Source: Mayfieldus sp963841445 (lineage in GTDB: Bacteria; Actinomycetota; Thermoleophilia; Solirubrobacterales; 70-9). Taken from it: a stretch of 43,160 bases of DNA. Position 1 is the first letter of the stretch; every line of letters begins with the position of its first letter. The position numbers and the translations under genes are program-made. The notes under the pieces were generated by a model. It made no database searches and was not told where the DNA came from. It was given only the letters and a program-made list of their open reading frames with translations. Location: contig CAWJCP010000006.1 in assembly GCA_963841445.1 (NCBI GenBank), positions 1 through 43,160 on the forward strand. The letters run 5' to 3'. Positions 31,555 to 42,089 of the stretch are shown in pieces.

Positions 31555-32067
31555 ATGCGCTCTCTTCTGGCCTGTGCGGCCATCGGTCTGCTCGCGATCC
31601 CGCTCGGCTGCGGAGGCGGCGCGGGACAGACGATCCCGGCGGCGGTGCTCAGCGGCCTTGACCGCGCCGCCTTCGTCGACCGCGCCGATCGCATCTGCGT
31701 GCAGGGACGAAAGCGCCTGATCCTGGCGGGCAACAGCTATTTCGGCGAGCTGCCGGCGGGCCGGGACCCGAGCGATGCCGCGGTGACGGAATTCGCGAAC
31801 CGCGAGGCGATCCCGATCTTGATCCACCAGTACGCCCGCTTGCGCCGGCTGCGGCCGCCGGCCGCTGACAGGCGCCGGATCGCCCGCATCCTCGATCTGG
31901 CCGAGCTCGGGATCCGCCAGCTGCGCTCCGACCCGACGCTGCTCAACCGCGGCTCCGGCATTCCCCCGGGCCTGCAGCGGGCCAGGCAGCTCGCCTTCGT
32001 CTACGGCCTCGGCGCCTGCGGACAACCGATCCAGCGTTCGGCGGGCGGCGGCTCGCCTTTCCCCTGA
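31555..32067 (+). CDS. putative lipoprotein, unknown function
   Basis: A 170-residue protein with a lipoprotein signal. MRSLLACAAIGLLAIPLGCG is a basic start, hydrophobic stretch and a lipobox with the Cys near residue 19, followed by Gly-rich sequence. The mature part is mostly helical and Arg/Leu-rich, with two further Cys (VDRADRICVQGRKR and LGACGQP) that could form a disulfide. No family is recognised. A small inverted repeat overlapping its stop may terminate transcription (32063-32081). Confidence 0.75.
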   Translation: MRSLLACAAIGLLAIPLGCGGGAGQTIPAAVLSGLDRAAFVDRADRICVQGRKRLILAGNSYFGELPAGRDPSDAAVTEFANREAIPILIHQYARLRRLRPPAADRRRIARILDLAELGIRQLRSDPTLLNRGSGIPPGLQRARQLAFVYGLGACGQPIQRSAGGGSPFP

Positions 32068-32081
32068 GCGCCTCGCTCAGG
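32063..32081 (+). terminator. short hairpin at the lipoprotein stop
   Basis: Arms CCTGAGCG/CGCTCAGG with a 3-base loop, overlapping the TGA of the lipoprotein gene. There is no clear T tract, so a terminator role is only likely. Confidence 0.4.
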
Positions 32082-32163
32082 AGGAGCGGAGGGGATTCAG
32101 GTCTGCGCCGCGCTCGGGTCAGTTGATTCTCGTCGTCCTGGCCTACTGGATCGTGTCTTGGTC

Positions 32164-32178
32164 GGGCGGTTCCCGCCC
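32164..32178 (-). terminator. hairpin downstream of purH
   Basis: Perfect arms GGGCGG/CCGCCC with a 3-base loop, 54 bases beyond the purH stop on the minus strand. No T run follows, so the termination role is uncertain. Confidence 0.35.
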
Positions 32179-32231
32179 AGTGGCTGGCTGGTGGTGGACG
32201 ATGTAGGCGATCGCTCGGGCGCAGGTGGCGC

Positions 32232-33884
<1,653 letters not shown>

Positions 33885-33964
33885 TCGCTCAGCATCGGTG
33901 GGGATTCGGAAGCCCGATCCTAGATGTCGCCAATGCCGGAACGCGAAACAGAGGTCGGCGAAAT

Positions 33965-33997
33965 GCGAACCGGGCCACCTTTCGCGGCCCAGTTCGC
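33965..33997 (-). terminator. hairpin between the secreted-protein gene and purH
   Basis: A 12-bp stem (GCGAACCGGGCC with GGCCCAGTTCGC, one mismatch) around a 9-base loop, lying 47 bases downstream of the secreted-protein gene on the minus strand. ATTTCG follows. It probably separates that gene from purH. Confidence 0.5.
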
Positions 33998-34043
33998 GCT
34001 AAATGCGTGCTTTGAGATCCGAGTCCCGGAGCCCGGCTGGTCC

Positions 34044-34673
34044 TCAGAAGGGCGGTTTCAGCCCCAGCGTGAATGGATTGTTCGGACCGGCCATCAGCAG
34101 GTTCAGAGTCGGGGTCAGCAGGCCGCATCCGGTCAGCCGGGGAAGGTTGTACGTCCCGGTGAAGGTGATGCCATCGGTCCCGAGCTCCGTCAGCGGCGCC
34201 GAGCCTTGGAGCGGCAGAACGACCGGTGACGACGTATGGCAATTGGCGCCGGGCGGAACCGAAAGGCCGAGCAGGGACAGTTTCCGGATCCGTACGTCGG
34301 CGGCGGTGCTGGCGTCGACGATGCTGTTCGCGTTCTCGTCGAAGTGAAGCGTGCCAGCTGTCGGAGAGGTCTCCTTGATCGACAGCGCCACCTGGGTGGG
34401 CACCAACCCGAGCAATTTCACCGGCGTGGTGAAGTCGGGGATCGTCGTGTGCCCCGAGATCGTGCCCTGCGTGAGGTTGGCCTCGCCGCTGAACGTCGAG
34501 GTCGCCGGAAGCTGGATGCTCTGGTGAAGCTTCTTGAGGCCGAGCGTCCCGCTGACCTTCCAGTTGTCGAAGGGGAGAACCGCGTCGGCGCTCTGGGCGG
34601 CGGGCGCGGCGATCAAGGCGATCGCGAAAACGCTCAGGACGAGCGCTGAGAGTCGCGTCTTGAGCTTCCTCAT
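34044..34673 (-). CDS. secreted protein, unknown function
   Basis: A 209-residue protein with a clear Sec signal peptide: RKLKTRL, then a hydrophobic core and an AxA-type end near AAPAAQSADA. The mature part is rich in Thr, Ser, Leu and Pro, and looks like an all-beta domain (VSGTLGLKKLHQSIQLPAT, then TFTGTYNLPRLTGCGLLTPT), with two Cys. Two adjacent ATGs are possible. AAGGAGG is 7 bases before the one at 34673 and only 4 before the one at 34676, so I chose 34673. No family is recognised. It sits between purN and purH with its own upstream gap and downstream hairpin. Confidence 0.78.
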   Translation of the reverse strand: MRKLKTRLSALVLSVFAIALIAAPAAQSADAVLPFDNWKVSGTLGLKKLHQSIQLPATSTFSGEANLTQGTISGHTTIPDFTTPVKLLGLVPTQVALSIKETSPTAGTLHFDENANSIVDASTAADVRIRKLSLLGLSVPPGANCHTSSPVVLPLQGSAPLTELGTDGITFTGTYNLPRLTGCGLLTPTLNLLMAGPNNPFTLGLKPPF

Positions 34674-34782
34674 CATCGAGCCTCCTTGCCGTTGGCTGTC
34701 TGTTCCTGGGGAGTGGCCATGATCTCCTGGCTCCACGTCCTGATTCCGTACCCCGATGGGTCAGACAATATCTACCAGTTTT

Positions 34783-34799
34783 GGGTAGTCCACCTACCC
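34783..34799. promoter_or_regulatory. inverted repeat after purN, before the secreted-protein gene
   Basis: GGGTAG, 5 bases, CTACCC, 8 bases beyond the purN stop and about 110 bases before the secreted-protein start. It could be a weak terminator or an operator. The mirror arrangement CTACCC, 5 bases, GGGTAG occurs before purF. Confidence 0.3.
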
Positions 34800-34806
34800 G
34801 GTGCGC

Positions 34807-35424
34807 CTAGTCGTCGATCCAGACAAGCCGCGGATTGTCAGCATCCATGCGAACCCGGCCCTGCGCGATCAGTCGAATCGCCTCGGGCAACAGAAGATGC
34901 TCGGCGGCGTGAATTGCCCCCTCGAGTGCCGCGCGATCGCGATTCGCAGGCACCCGTATCGGCCGCTGGACGATGATCGGGCCCGAGTCGACGCCCTCGT
35001 CGACGAAATGGACCGTGATCCCAGTCGTCTTGACCCCGTGCTCGAGCGCCTGGCCGACCGCGTCGAGACCGGGGAAGGACGGCAGCAGCGCCGGGTGCAC
35101 GTTGACGATCCGGTTCGGGAAGCGGGTCACGAAGGAGGAAGAGAGCAACTGCATGTAGCCGGCCAGCACGATCAGGTCCGCGCCGCGTTCGGTGACCCAA
35201 TCGCTGATTGCGCTGTCGCGGGCCTCGCGGTCGGTGTATTCGTCGCGCGGGAAGACCGCGGTCTCGATTCCCGCCACGCTGGCACGCTCCAGCGCTCGGG
35301 CCCCTGGATTGTCGGAGGCTACGCCGGCAACCTCGGTCCCGTCTGAGCCGTGCAGCTGGTCGATGATCGCCTGCAGGTTCGTGCCGGTCCCGGAGGCGAG
35401 CACGCAGAGCTTGAAGTCGGTCAC
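34807..35424 (-). CDS. purN: phosphoribosylglycinamide formyltransferase
   Basis: A 205-residue enzyme that transfers a formyl group from 10-formyltetrahydrofolate to GAR in purine synthesis. KLCVLASGTGTNLQAIIDQL is the N-terminal phosphate-binding region. RIVNVHPALLPSFPG contains the catalytic His and the preceding Asn. GITVHFVDEGVDSGPIIVQR contains the catalytic Asp. The length is normal. It starts with GTG. No purine-gene partner overlaps it, unlike the purSQL set. Confidence 0.95.
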   Translation of the reverse strand: MTDFKLCVLASGTGTNLQAIIDQLHGSDGTEVAGVASDNPGARALERASVAGIETAVFPRDEYTDREARDSAISDWVTERGADLIVLAGYMQLLSSSFVTRFPNRIVNVHPALLPSFPGLDAVGQALEHGVKTTGITVHFVDEGVDSGPIIVQRPIRVPANRDRAALEGAIHAAEHLLLPEAIRLIAQGRVRMDADNPRLVWIDD

Positions 35425-35499
35425 GCGGCGACCCTACAGAGCGATGATTCCGCCAACCTGGGTGGGTCCTAGTCGATGAACCGACGAAGAGGAGGAAGC

Positions 35500-35841
35500 G
35501 TGCCCGAGCACACGAGACTGGACTTGGTCCGAGACAGCTACCGCGCCTATGAGGAGCGCGATCGCGACCTGATCGAGGAAGTGATGGGCGAGGGGCTCAC
35601 GTTCTTCGCTCCGACCGACCCTGGCATCGACCGCGCCGAGTACTTTGAGCGGTGCTGGCCCAATGCCACCACCACCAAGGCGTTCGAATTCAAGCGCCTT
35701 CGCGAGATGGGCGACGAAGTCCTGGTCACGTACGAGGCGACCCGCACCGACGGGACTCGCTTTCGCAACACCGAGATCTTCGCCTTCGACGGCGGCAAGA
35801 TCACCCGGGTCGAGGTGTACTTCGGCTGGAATCTCGAGTGA
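35500..35841 (+). CDS. SnoaL/ketosteroid-isomerase-like protein (NTF2 fold)
   Basis: A 113-residue protein of the NTF2-like fold. The N-terminal helix is LDLVRDSYRAYEERDRDLIE, a short loop with FFAPTDPGIDRAEYFERCW follows, then four strands ending EIFAFDGGKITRVEVYFGWN. This group includes isomerases and small binding proteins, and the function here is unknown. An upstream in-frame ATG exists at 35476, but GGAGGA at an ideal distance before the GTG at 35500 fixes the start. It is convergent with purF. Confidence 0.8.
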   Translation: MPEHTRLDLVRDSYRAYEERDRDLIEEVMGEGLTFFAPTDPGIDRAEYFERCWPNATTTKAFEFKRLREMGDEVLVTYEATRTDGTRFRNTEIFAFDGGKITRVEVYFGWNLE

Positions 35842-35856
35842 GCGCTCGGGTCCCGC

Positions 35857-37305
35857 TCAGCGACTGACCGGGACGACTTCGATCTCCTCGAGGGCGAACT
35901 TGCCGTTCGCGGATTCGGGGTCGTCTCCGAGCGGGTAGCGGCCGGTGAAGCAGGCATCGCAGTGCGCCTCGGGGCCGCTTCCCACCGCCTCATAGACGCC
36001 CTCGAGCGATAGGTAGGCGAGCGAGTCGGCCCCGAGCTCCGCGGCCACCTCGTCGATCGTGCGGCCGTGGGCGATCATCTCTTCGCGGGTGGACATGTCG
36101 ATCCCGTAGTGGCAGGGATGGCGGATCGGTGGCGCCGAGATCCGCAGGTGGACCTCCGAAGCGCCGGCAGCGCGCAGCATGCCGACGATCTGGCGGGTGG
36201 TGTTGCCGCGCACGATCGAGTCGTCGACGACGACGACGCGCTTGCCCGCGACGATCTCCGGGAGCGGGTTGAACTTCATCCGCAGCCCGTGCTTGCGCAG
36301 CTCCTGGCCGGGCTGGATGAAGGTGCGCGCGACGTAGCGGTTCTTGATCAGGCCGTCGTCCTGGGGGATTCCGGAGGCGCGCGCGAAGCCGTTGGCGGCC
36401 GGGTTGCCAGAGTCGGGGACCGAGATCACCAGGTCGGCGTTGATCGGCGCCTCCCGGTAAAGGATCTCGCCCATGCGCCCGCGGATCTGCTGCAGGACGC
36501 CACCCTCCAGCCGCGAGTCTGGGCGCGAGAAGTAGATGTGCTCAAAGACGCAGAAGGCGGGCCGGTCGCAGCGCACGACCTGGCGGACCTCGAGCCCGCG
36601 CTCGGTGAGCGAGACCATCTCCCCGGGATGGACCTCGCGCAGCAGCTCGGCGCCGATGATGTCGAAGGCGCAGCTCTCCGAGGCGACCACGAAGCGCTCT
36701 CCGAGTCGCCCGAGCGAGAGCGGGCGCACGCCATAGGGGTCGCGGAAGGCGACGATCGCGTGCTTGGTCATCGCGACCGTCGAGTAGGCGCCCTCAAGTC
36801 GCGGGATGACATCGGCGACGGCGTCCTCGATGTAGCGCCCGCCATTGGAGGAGAGCAGCGCCGCCATGATCTCGGAGTCGGAGGTGCCGCGGAACTCGAT
36901 TCCCTGCTCGCGCAGCTCGTTGTAGAGCTCGACTGCGTTGGTCAGGTTGCCGTTGTGGGCCAGCGCCAGCTCGCGTCCGTCGTCGCGCCAGACCGGCTGC
37001 GCGTTCTCCCAGGATCCTCCGCCGGTGGTCGAGTAGCGGACGTGCCCGATCGCCATGTCGCCCTCCAGCGCCCGCAGCTTCTCCTCGTCGAAGACCTGCG
37101 AGACGAGGCCAGCGTCGCGCATGGTGGTGATGTGGCCGCCCTCGCAGGTCGCGATCCCGGCCGATTCCTGGCCGCGGTGCTGGAGCGCGTAGAGGGCGAA
37201 GTAGGCGAGGCGGGCGACCTCGTGGCCCGGCGCGTAGACGCCGAACACGCCGCACTCGTCGCGGGGTCCCTCGCGGTCTTGATGGAGCCGCTCAGTGGCG
37301 GTCAA
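35857..37305 (-). CDS. purF: amidophosphoribosyltransferase
   Basis: A 482-residue enzyme for the first committed step of purine synthesis (PRPP plus glutamine to phosphoribosylamine). The catalytic Cys18 in DECGVFG would be exposed after removal of a propeptide of about 17 residues. The glutaminase domain has HRGQESAGIA and AHNGNLTN. The phosphoribosyltransferase motif is VVVVDDSIVRGNTTRQI. C-terminal Cys residues (HCDACFTGRYP) suggest an iron-sulfur cluster like that of the Bacillus enzyme. The start is a TTG at 37305 with no ribosome binding site visible, so the N terminus is uncertain. It is divergent from the ABC transporter operon. Confidence 0.95.
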   Translation of the reverse strand: MTATERLHQDREGPRDECGVFGVYAPGHEVARLAYFALYALQHRGQESAGIATCEGGHITTMRDAGLVSQVFDEEKLRALEGDMAIGHVRYSTTGGGSWENAQPVWRDDGRELALAHNGNLTNAVELYNELREQGIEFRGTSDSEIMAALLSSNGGRYIEDAVADVIPRLEGAYSTVAMTKHAIVAFRDPYGVRPLSLGRLGERFVVASESCAFDIIGAELLREVHPGEMVSLTERGLEVRQVVRCDRPAFCVFEHIYFSRPDSRLEGGVLQQIRGRMGEILYREAPINADLVISVPDSGNPAANGFARASGIPQDDGLIKNRYVARTFIQPGQELRKHGLRMKFNPLPEIVAGKRVVVVDDSIVRGNTTRQIVGMLRAAGASEVHLRISAPPIRHPCHYGIDMSTREEMIAHGRTIDEVAAELGADSLAYLSLEGVYEAVGSGPEAHCDACFTGRYPLGDDPESANGKFALEEIEVVPVSR

Positions 37306-37356
37306 AAGGGCGCGTTTTCCTCGCTGTTTGAGGGTTGGGACGCGCAGGCACAGTGC

Positions 37357-37373
37357 CTACCCAGGCAGGGTAG
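37357..37373. promoter_or_regulatory. inverted repeat in the purF / ABC-transporter divergent region
   Basis: CTACCC, 5 bases (AGGCA), GGGTAG, next to a second inverted word AGGCA-CAG-TGCCT just upstream. It lies 52 bases before purF and 57 bases before the transporter gene, so it could be an operator for either. Confidence 0.35.
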
Positions 37374-37429
37374 CAACGGTCGCGGATCGGGCCCCCGGGC
37401 GCAAGCGTCAACCCGCTAGCGTGAAAGCG

Positions 37430-38388
<959 letters not shown>

Positions 38389-38392
<4 letters not shown>

Positions 38393-39153
38393 CCCACGCT
38401 CTCACCGACGCCCTGCTGCTGGCCGAGCGAAACCTGCGCCGCCTGCCGCGCAACCCGGACATGCTCGTCGGCGTCACCGTCCAGCCGGTCATGTTCGTCG
38501 TCCTGTTCACATACGTGTTCGGCGGCGCAATCAGAACGCCCGGCTTCGACTACATCGACTTCTTCCTTCCGGGGATCGTCATCCAGATGATCGCCTTCAC
38601 CGGCTACGCGACCGCGCTCGGGATCTCCGATGACCTGCAGAAGGGCCTCATCGACCGTTTCCGTTCGCTGCCGATGGCGCGCTCGGCGGTCCTCGCCGGC
38701 CGCACGCTCTCCGATGTCGCGATGAACATGATTGCGATAACCGCGATGGTCGCCTTCGGGCTACTCGTCGGCTTCGGCTTCAACGCGACCGGCGCCGAGA
38801 TCGTCGCCGGGATCGGCCTGATCCTGCTCTTCGGATATGCGATGTCCTGGGTCTACGCGTTCATCGGGCTGATTTCCTCCTCGCCCGAGTCGGCCTCGGC
38901 GCTGATCACGATCGTGATCTTCCCGCTGACCTTCGTGTCGTCCGTCTACGTACCCACCAACTCGATGCCGGCGGTCCTGCAGGCGATCGCCGACGCAAAC
39001 CCGGTCACCACCTTCGTCGATGCCCTGCGCGCGCTCTGGATCGGGACCCCGGCCGGCAACGACGTGTGGGTCGCGATCCTCTGGGCGGTTGGGATCAGCG
39101 CCGTGTTCAGCGTGCTGGCGACAGCCCGCTACCGGCGCACCGTAGCCCGCTAG
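38389..39153 (+). CDS. ABC-2 type permease (DrrB type)
   Basis: A 254-residue membrane protein with six helices. The family phrase AERNLRRLPRNPDMLVGVTV precedes helix 1. FLPGIVIQMIAFTGYATALG, KGLIDRFRSLPMARSAVLAG and ANPVTTFVDALRALW are ABC-2 permease signatures. It should export a lipophilic compound with the upstream ATPase. The ATG overlaps the ATPase stop (ATGA). Its TAG shares a CTAG palindrome with the TAG of the convergent purL gene. Confidence 0.93.
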
Positions 39154-41342
39154 GAGCCGCCCTCGGCGCGGCCCCCCAGGGAACGCCAAGCTGCCTCGGC
39201 GTCACTCAGCGGGATGCTCAGCGACTGCTCCGCCGCCGCGAGCTCGATCGCTTCGCCGCCGACCGCGCCGATCACGAGCACGGGCAAGAGGTCCGTGGCC
39301 AGGCCCTCGAGCGCCGCGCGCTCGCCGCTGATCACGAAGCCGCCCGGCCCCTCGCCGAAAAGCGCTGTCTCGCCGGAGACGCCGCGTTCCTCGACCAAGG
39401 GATCGAGGTCGATTTGGCAGCCGATCCCGCCCGCGATCGACGACTCGGCAAGCGCGGGAGCGAGCCCGCCGTCGCTCACGTCATGGGCGGACGCGAGGGC
39501 GCCGCAGCGCACGGCGTCGCGCAGGTCCGCGATCCCCGCGCAGATCGCCTCCAGCTCAACGCCCGGCAGGCCGAGGTCGAGCTCGCCACGCAGCTTGGTC
39601 AGCTCGGCGCCCGCCAGGGAGGGGGCGAAGGGCCCGGCGAGGGCGATCGCGTCGCCTTCGCTTGCAAACCCGCTTCCCGCGGCCCGGGCCGGGTCGGGCA
39701 GCTCGCCGACCATGCCGATCACCGGCGTCGGGTAGATCGGCCCCTCCGGCCCCTCGTTGTAGAGCGAGACGTTGCCGCCGACGACCGGGGCCCCGAGCGC
39801 CTCACAGGCAGCCGCGAGGCCGTCGACGGCCCGCTCCAGCTGCCAGGCGGGCAGCGGCTTCTCGGGATTGCCGAAGTTGAGGCAGTTGGTTACGCCGAGC
39901 GGCTCGGCTCCGACGCAGGCGAGGTTGGCGGCGCATTCGAGCGTCGCCTCGACGGTGCCGTGGTAGGGATCGCAGGCGACCCGGCGGCCGTTGCCATCGA
40001 TCGCGACCGCGATCGCATTCCCGGCCTCGGGTACGTTCAGCACCGCGGCGCCGGCGGCCTCGGGCCGGCGCACGGTGCGCGAGCCGACGATCGAGTCGTA
40101 CTGCTCGAAGGCCCAGCGCTTCGAGGCGACATTCGGGGAGCGCAGCAGGGCCAGCAGCGTCTCGCCGGGCTCGGCCTCCCCGGGCAGCGTTGCCCGGTTG
40201 CCGTATGGCCAGGAGCTCGGCGCGCCCGGCTGGAGGTCGTAAAGAGGGCAACCGTCGACCAGCGCCTCGACCGGCAGGTCGCCGACCGTCTCTGAGCCTC
40301 GCAAGATGCGGATCCGATCGCCGTCGGTCACCTCGCCGATTGCAGCGGCGCCGGTCTGCCACTTCTCGCAGACCGCGAGGACGCGCTCGACGCGCGTCGG
40401 CTCAATCACGGCCAGCATTCGCTCTTGCGATTCGGAGACCATGATCTCGAACGGCTCCATGTCGGCCTCGCGCAGCGGCACCCGGGTGACGTCGATGTCG
40501 ATCCCGACCCCGCCCGCCGAGGCCATCTCGCCGGCCGAGGAAGTCAGCCCGGCGGCGCCGAGGTCCTGCAGCGAGACCAGCAGGCCCTCGGAGAGCAGCT
40601 CAAGGCAGCACTCGAGCAGCTTCGACTCCTCGAAGGGGTCGCCGATTTGCACGGTGGGGCGTTTCTCGTCGCCTTCCTCGAGCTCCGCGGAGGCAAGGAC
40701 GGAAGCGCCGCCGATTCCATCGCGGCCGGTCGAGGCTCCCATCAGGACGACAACGTTGCCGGGGCCGCTCGCGGCCGCCCGAACCATCTCGTCGGAGCGA
40801 GCCAGGCCGACGCACATCGCGTTGACGAGGCAGTTGTGTTCATACGGCGCCTCGAAATAGATCTCGCCGCCGACCGTGGGCACCCCGATCGAGTTGCCAT
40901 AGGCGCCGATCCCGCGCACCGCCCCGTCGAGCAGGTAGCGTGAGCGTTCCGAGTCGAGCTCCCCGAAGCGCAGCGAGTCGAGGATCGCGATCGGCCGCGC
41001 GCCGAGCGCGAAGACGTCGCGGAGGATCCCCCCGATTCCCGTGGCGGCACCCTGGAACGGCTCGACGGCGCTGGGGTGGTTGTGCGACTCGACTTTGAAT
41101 GCCGCCGCATAGCCGTTGCCGATGTCGACCGCTCCGGCATTCTCGCCCGGCCCCATCAGAACCCGCTCGCCCTCCGTGGGGAGACGGCGCAGCAGCTTTC
41201 GGGAGTGCTTGTAGGCGCAGTGCTCGGACCACAGCAGCGAGAACATCGCCAGCTCGACCTCGTTGGGCTGGCGGTCGATCAGCTCGCAGATCCGCTCGTA
41301 CTCGGCGTCGCTGAGCCCGAGCTCGCGGTGGGGGAAATTCAC
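39150..41342 (-). CDS. purL: phosphoribosylformylglycinamidine synthase subunit PurL
   Basis: A 730-residue small-type PurL that forms FGAM with PurS and PurQ. WSEHCAYKHSRKLLRRL and AAFKVESHNHPSAVEPFQGA are near the N terminus; GASTGRDGIGGAS, SAHDVSDGGLAPALAESSI and the ATP-binding segments follow. I chose the GTG at 41342 because GAGGAGG lies 5 bases upstream. An in-frame ATG at 41384 would add 14 residues and overlap the purQ stop (ATGA), but it has only a weak binding site. The added residues would be encoded by a repeat element, so the true start is open. The end shares CTAG with the permease stop. Confidence 0.95.
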   Translation of the reverse strand: MNFPHRELGLSDAEYERICELIDRQPNEVELAMFSLLWSEHCAYKHSRKLLRRLPTEGERVLMGPGENAGAVDIGNGYAAAFKVESHNHPSAVEPFQGAATGIGGILRDVFALGARPIAILDSLRFGELDSERSRYLLDGAVRGIGAYGNSIGVPTVGGEIYFEAPYEHNCLVNAMCVGLARSDEMVRAAASGPGNVVVLMGASTGRDGIGGASVLASAELEEGDEKRPTVQIGDPFEESKLLECCLELLSEGLLVSLQDLGAAGLTSSAGEMASAGGVGIDIDVTRVPLREADMEPFEIMVSESQERMLAVIEPTRVERVLAVCEKWQTGAAAIGEVTDGDRIRILRGSETVGDLPVEALVDGCPLYDLQPGAPSSWPYGNRATLPGEAEPGETLLALLRSPNVASKRWAFEQYDSIVGSRTVRRPEAAGAAVLNVPEAGNAIAVAIDGNGRRVACDPYHGTVEATLECAANLACVGAEPLGVTNCLNFGNPEKPLPAWQLERAVDGLAAACEALGAPVVGGNVSLYNEGPEGPIYPTPVIGMVGELPDPARAAGSGFASEGDAIALAGPFAPSLAGAELTKLRGELDLGLPGVELEAICAGIADLRDAVRCGALASAHDVSDGGLAPALAESSIAGGIGCQIDLDPLVEERGVSGETALFGEGPGGFVISGERAALEGLATDLLPVLVIGAVGGEAIELAAAEQSLSIPLSDAEAAWRSLGGRAEGGS

Positions 41343-41371
41343 CGCCACCTCCTCAGCTGCGCTTCCGGGGG
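41343..41371 (-). repeat. palindromic repeat element, truncated copy in the purQ-purL spacer
   Basis: 29 bases identical to 42047-42075 upstream of purQ. On the minus strand the element supplies GAGGAGGTG, the ribosome binding site of purL. The right arm of the palindrome has decayed. In the frame from 41384 it reads PGSAAEEVA, the same phase as in lipB and before purQ. Confidence 0.85.
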
Positions 41372-41380
41372 CAGCGGGCG

Positions 41381-42052
41381 TCATGCGGTGGCCCGCGCCG
41401 CTCCCTCGAAGAGGCGCAGGCCGTCGACCGAGCCGGTCAGCCCGTCGACGGCGTGCTCCGGGTGCGGCATCAGCCCGAGCACGTTGCCGGCTTCGTTGGT
41501 GACCGCGGCGATGTCGCGAGCCGAGCCGTTCGGGTTCTGGCCTGGCGCGTAGCGCAGGGCGACCTGGCCGTTGGCCTCGAGCTCGTCGAGCTCCGCCTCG
41601 GGGGCGAAGTAGCGTCCCTCGCCGTGCTTGACCGGGATCGAGAGCCGTTCACCCGGCTCGAGGCCGCTCGTGAACGGCGATCGGTTGCTCTCGACGGTCA
41701 GCTCGACCTGGCGGCAGACGAAGCGAATCCCTTCGTTGACGAGCAGCGCACCGGGCAGCAGTCCCGCCTCGCAGAGGACCTGAAAGCCGTTGCAGATTCC
41801 GAGCACGGGGCCACCGCCTTCGGCGAAGGCGGCCACCGATTCCATCAGCGGCGAGAAGCGCGCGAGCGCGCCGGCGCGCAGGTAGTCGCCGTAGGAGAAC
41901 CCACCAGGGACGACGATGGCATCGACCTCCCCGAGGTCATGCTCGCCGTGCCAGAGAAGGCGCGCCTCGCCGGTCAGCCCGGCGGCGGCGAGGGCGTCGC
42001 GCTCGTCGCAGGAGCCCGGGAACTGGAGCACCCCCCAGACTATGCGCGCCAC
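41381..42052 (-). CDS. purQ: phosphoribosylformylglycinamidine synthase subunit PurQ (glutaminase)
   Basis: A 223-residue class I glutamine amidotransferase that supplies ammonia to PurL. VLQFPGSCDERDALAAAG is at the N terminus, PGGFSYGDYLRAG is conserved, the catalytic Cys is in LGICNGFQVLCEAG, and the His/Glu pair is in MPHPEHAVDG. The GTG at 42052 lies inside the repeat element and directly against GAGGAG, an unusually short spacing. No other start gives a normal N terminus. The frame upstream is open back to the purS stop, in the same phase as purS. Confidence 0.95.
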   Translation of the reverse strand: MARIVWGVLQFPGSCDERDALAAAGLTGEARLLWHGEHDLGEVDAIVVPGGFSYGDYLRAGALARFSPLMESVAAFAEGGGPVLGICNGFQVLCEAGLLPGALLVNEGIRFVCRQVELTVESNRSPFTSGLEPGERLSIPVKHGEGRYFAPEAELDELEANGQVALRYAPGQNPNGSARDIAAVTNEAGNVLGLMPHPEHAVDGLTGSVDGLRLFEGAARATA

Positions 42053-42083
42053 CTCCTCAGCTGCGCTTCCGGGGGTGTCGCGG
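42044..42083 (-). repeat. palindromic repeat element, copy in the purS-purQ spacer
   Basis: A 40-base element matching the lipB copy at 34 positions. Arms CGCGCCACC (42045-42053) and GGTGTCGCG (42074-42082) pair with one mismatch, plus TCC/GGG inside. Where the lipB stem has a G-C pair at stem position 10, this copy has C-G, a compensatory change. The element fills the whole gap between purS and purQ and carries the purQ ribosome binding site and GTG. Confidence 0.8.
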
Positions 42084-42089
42084 TTTCAT
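42057..42089 (-). other. 10-codon mini-ORF bridging purS and purQ
   Basis: An ATG overlapping the purS TGA (ATGA) opens MKPRHPRKRS and ends at the TGA of CTGAGGAGGTG, immediately before the purQ start. Such a coupled mini-ORF could carry ribosomes from purS to purQ. Its translation is inferred only. Confidence 0.3.
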
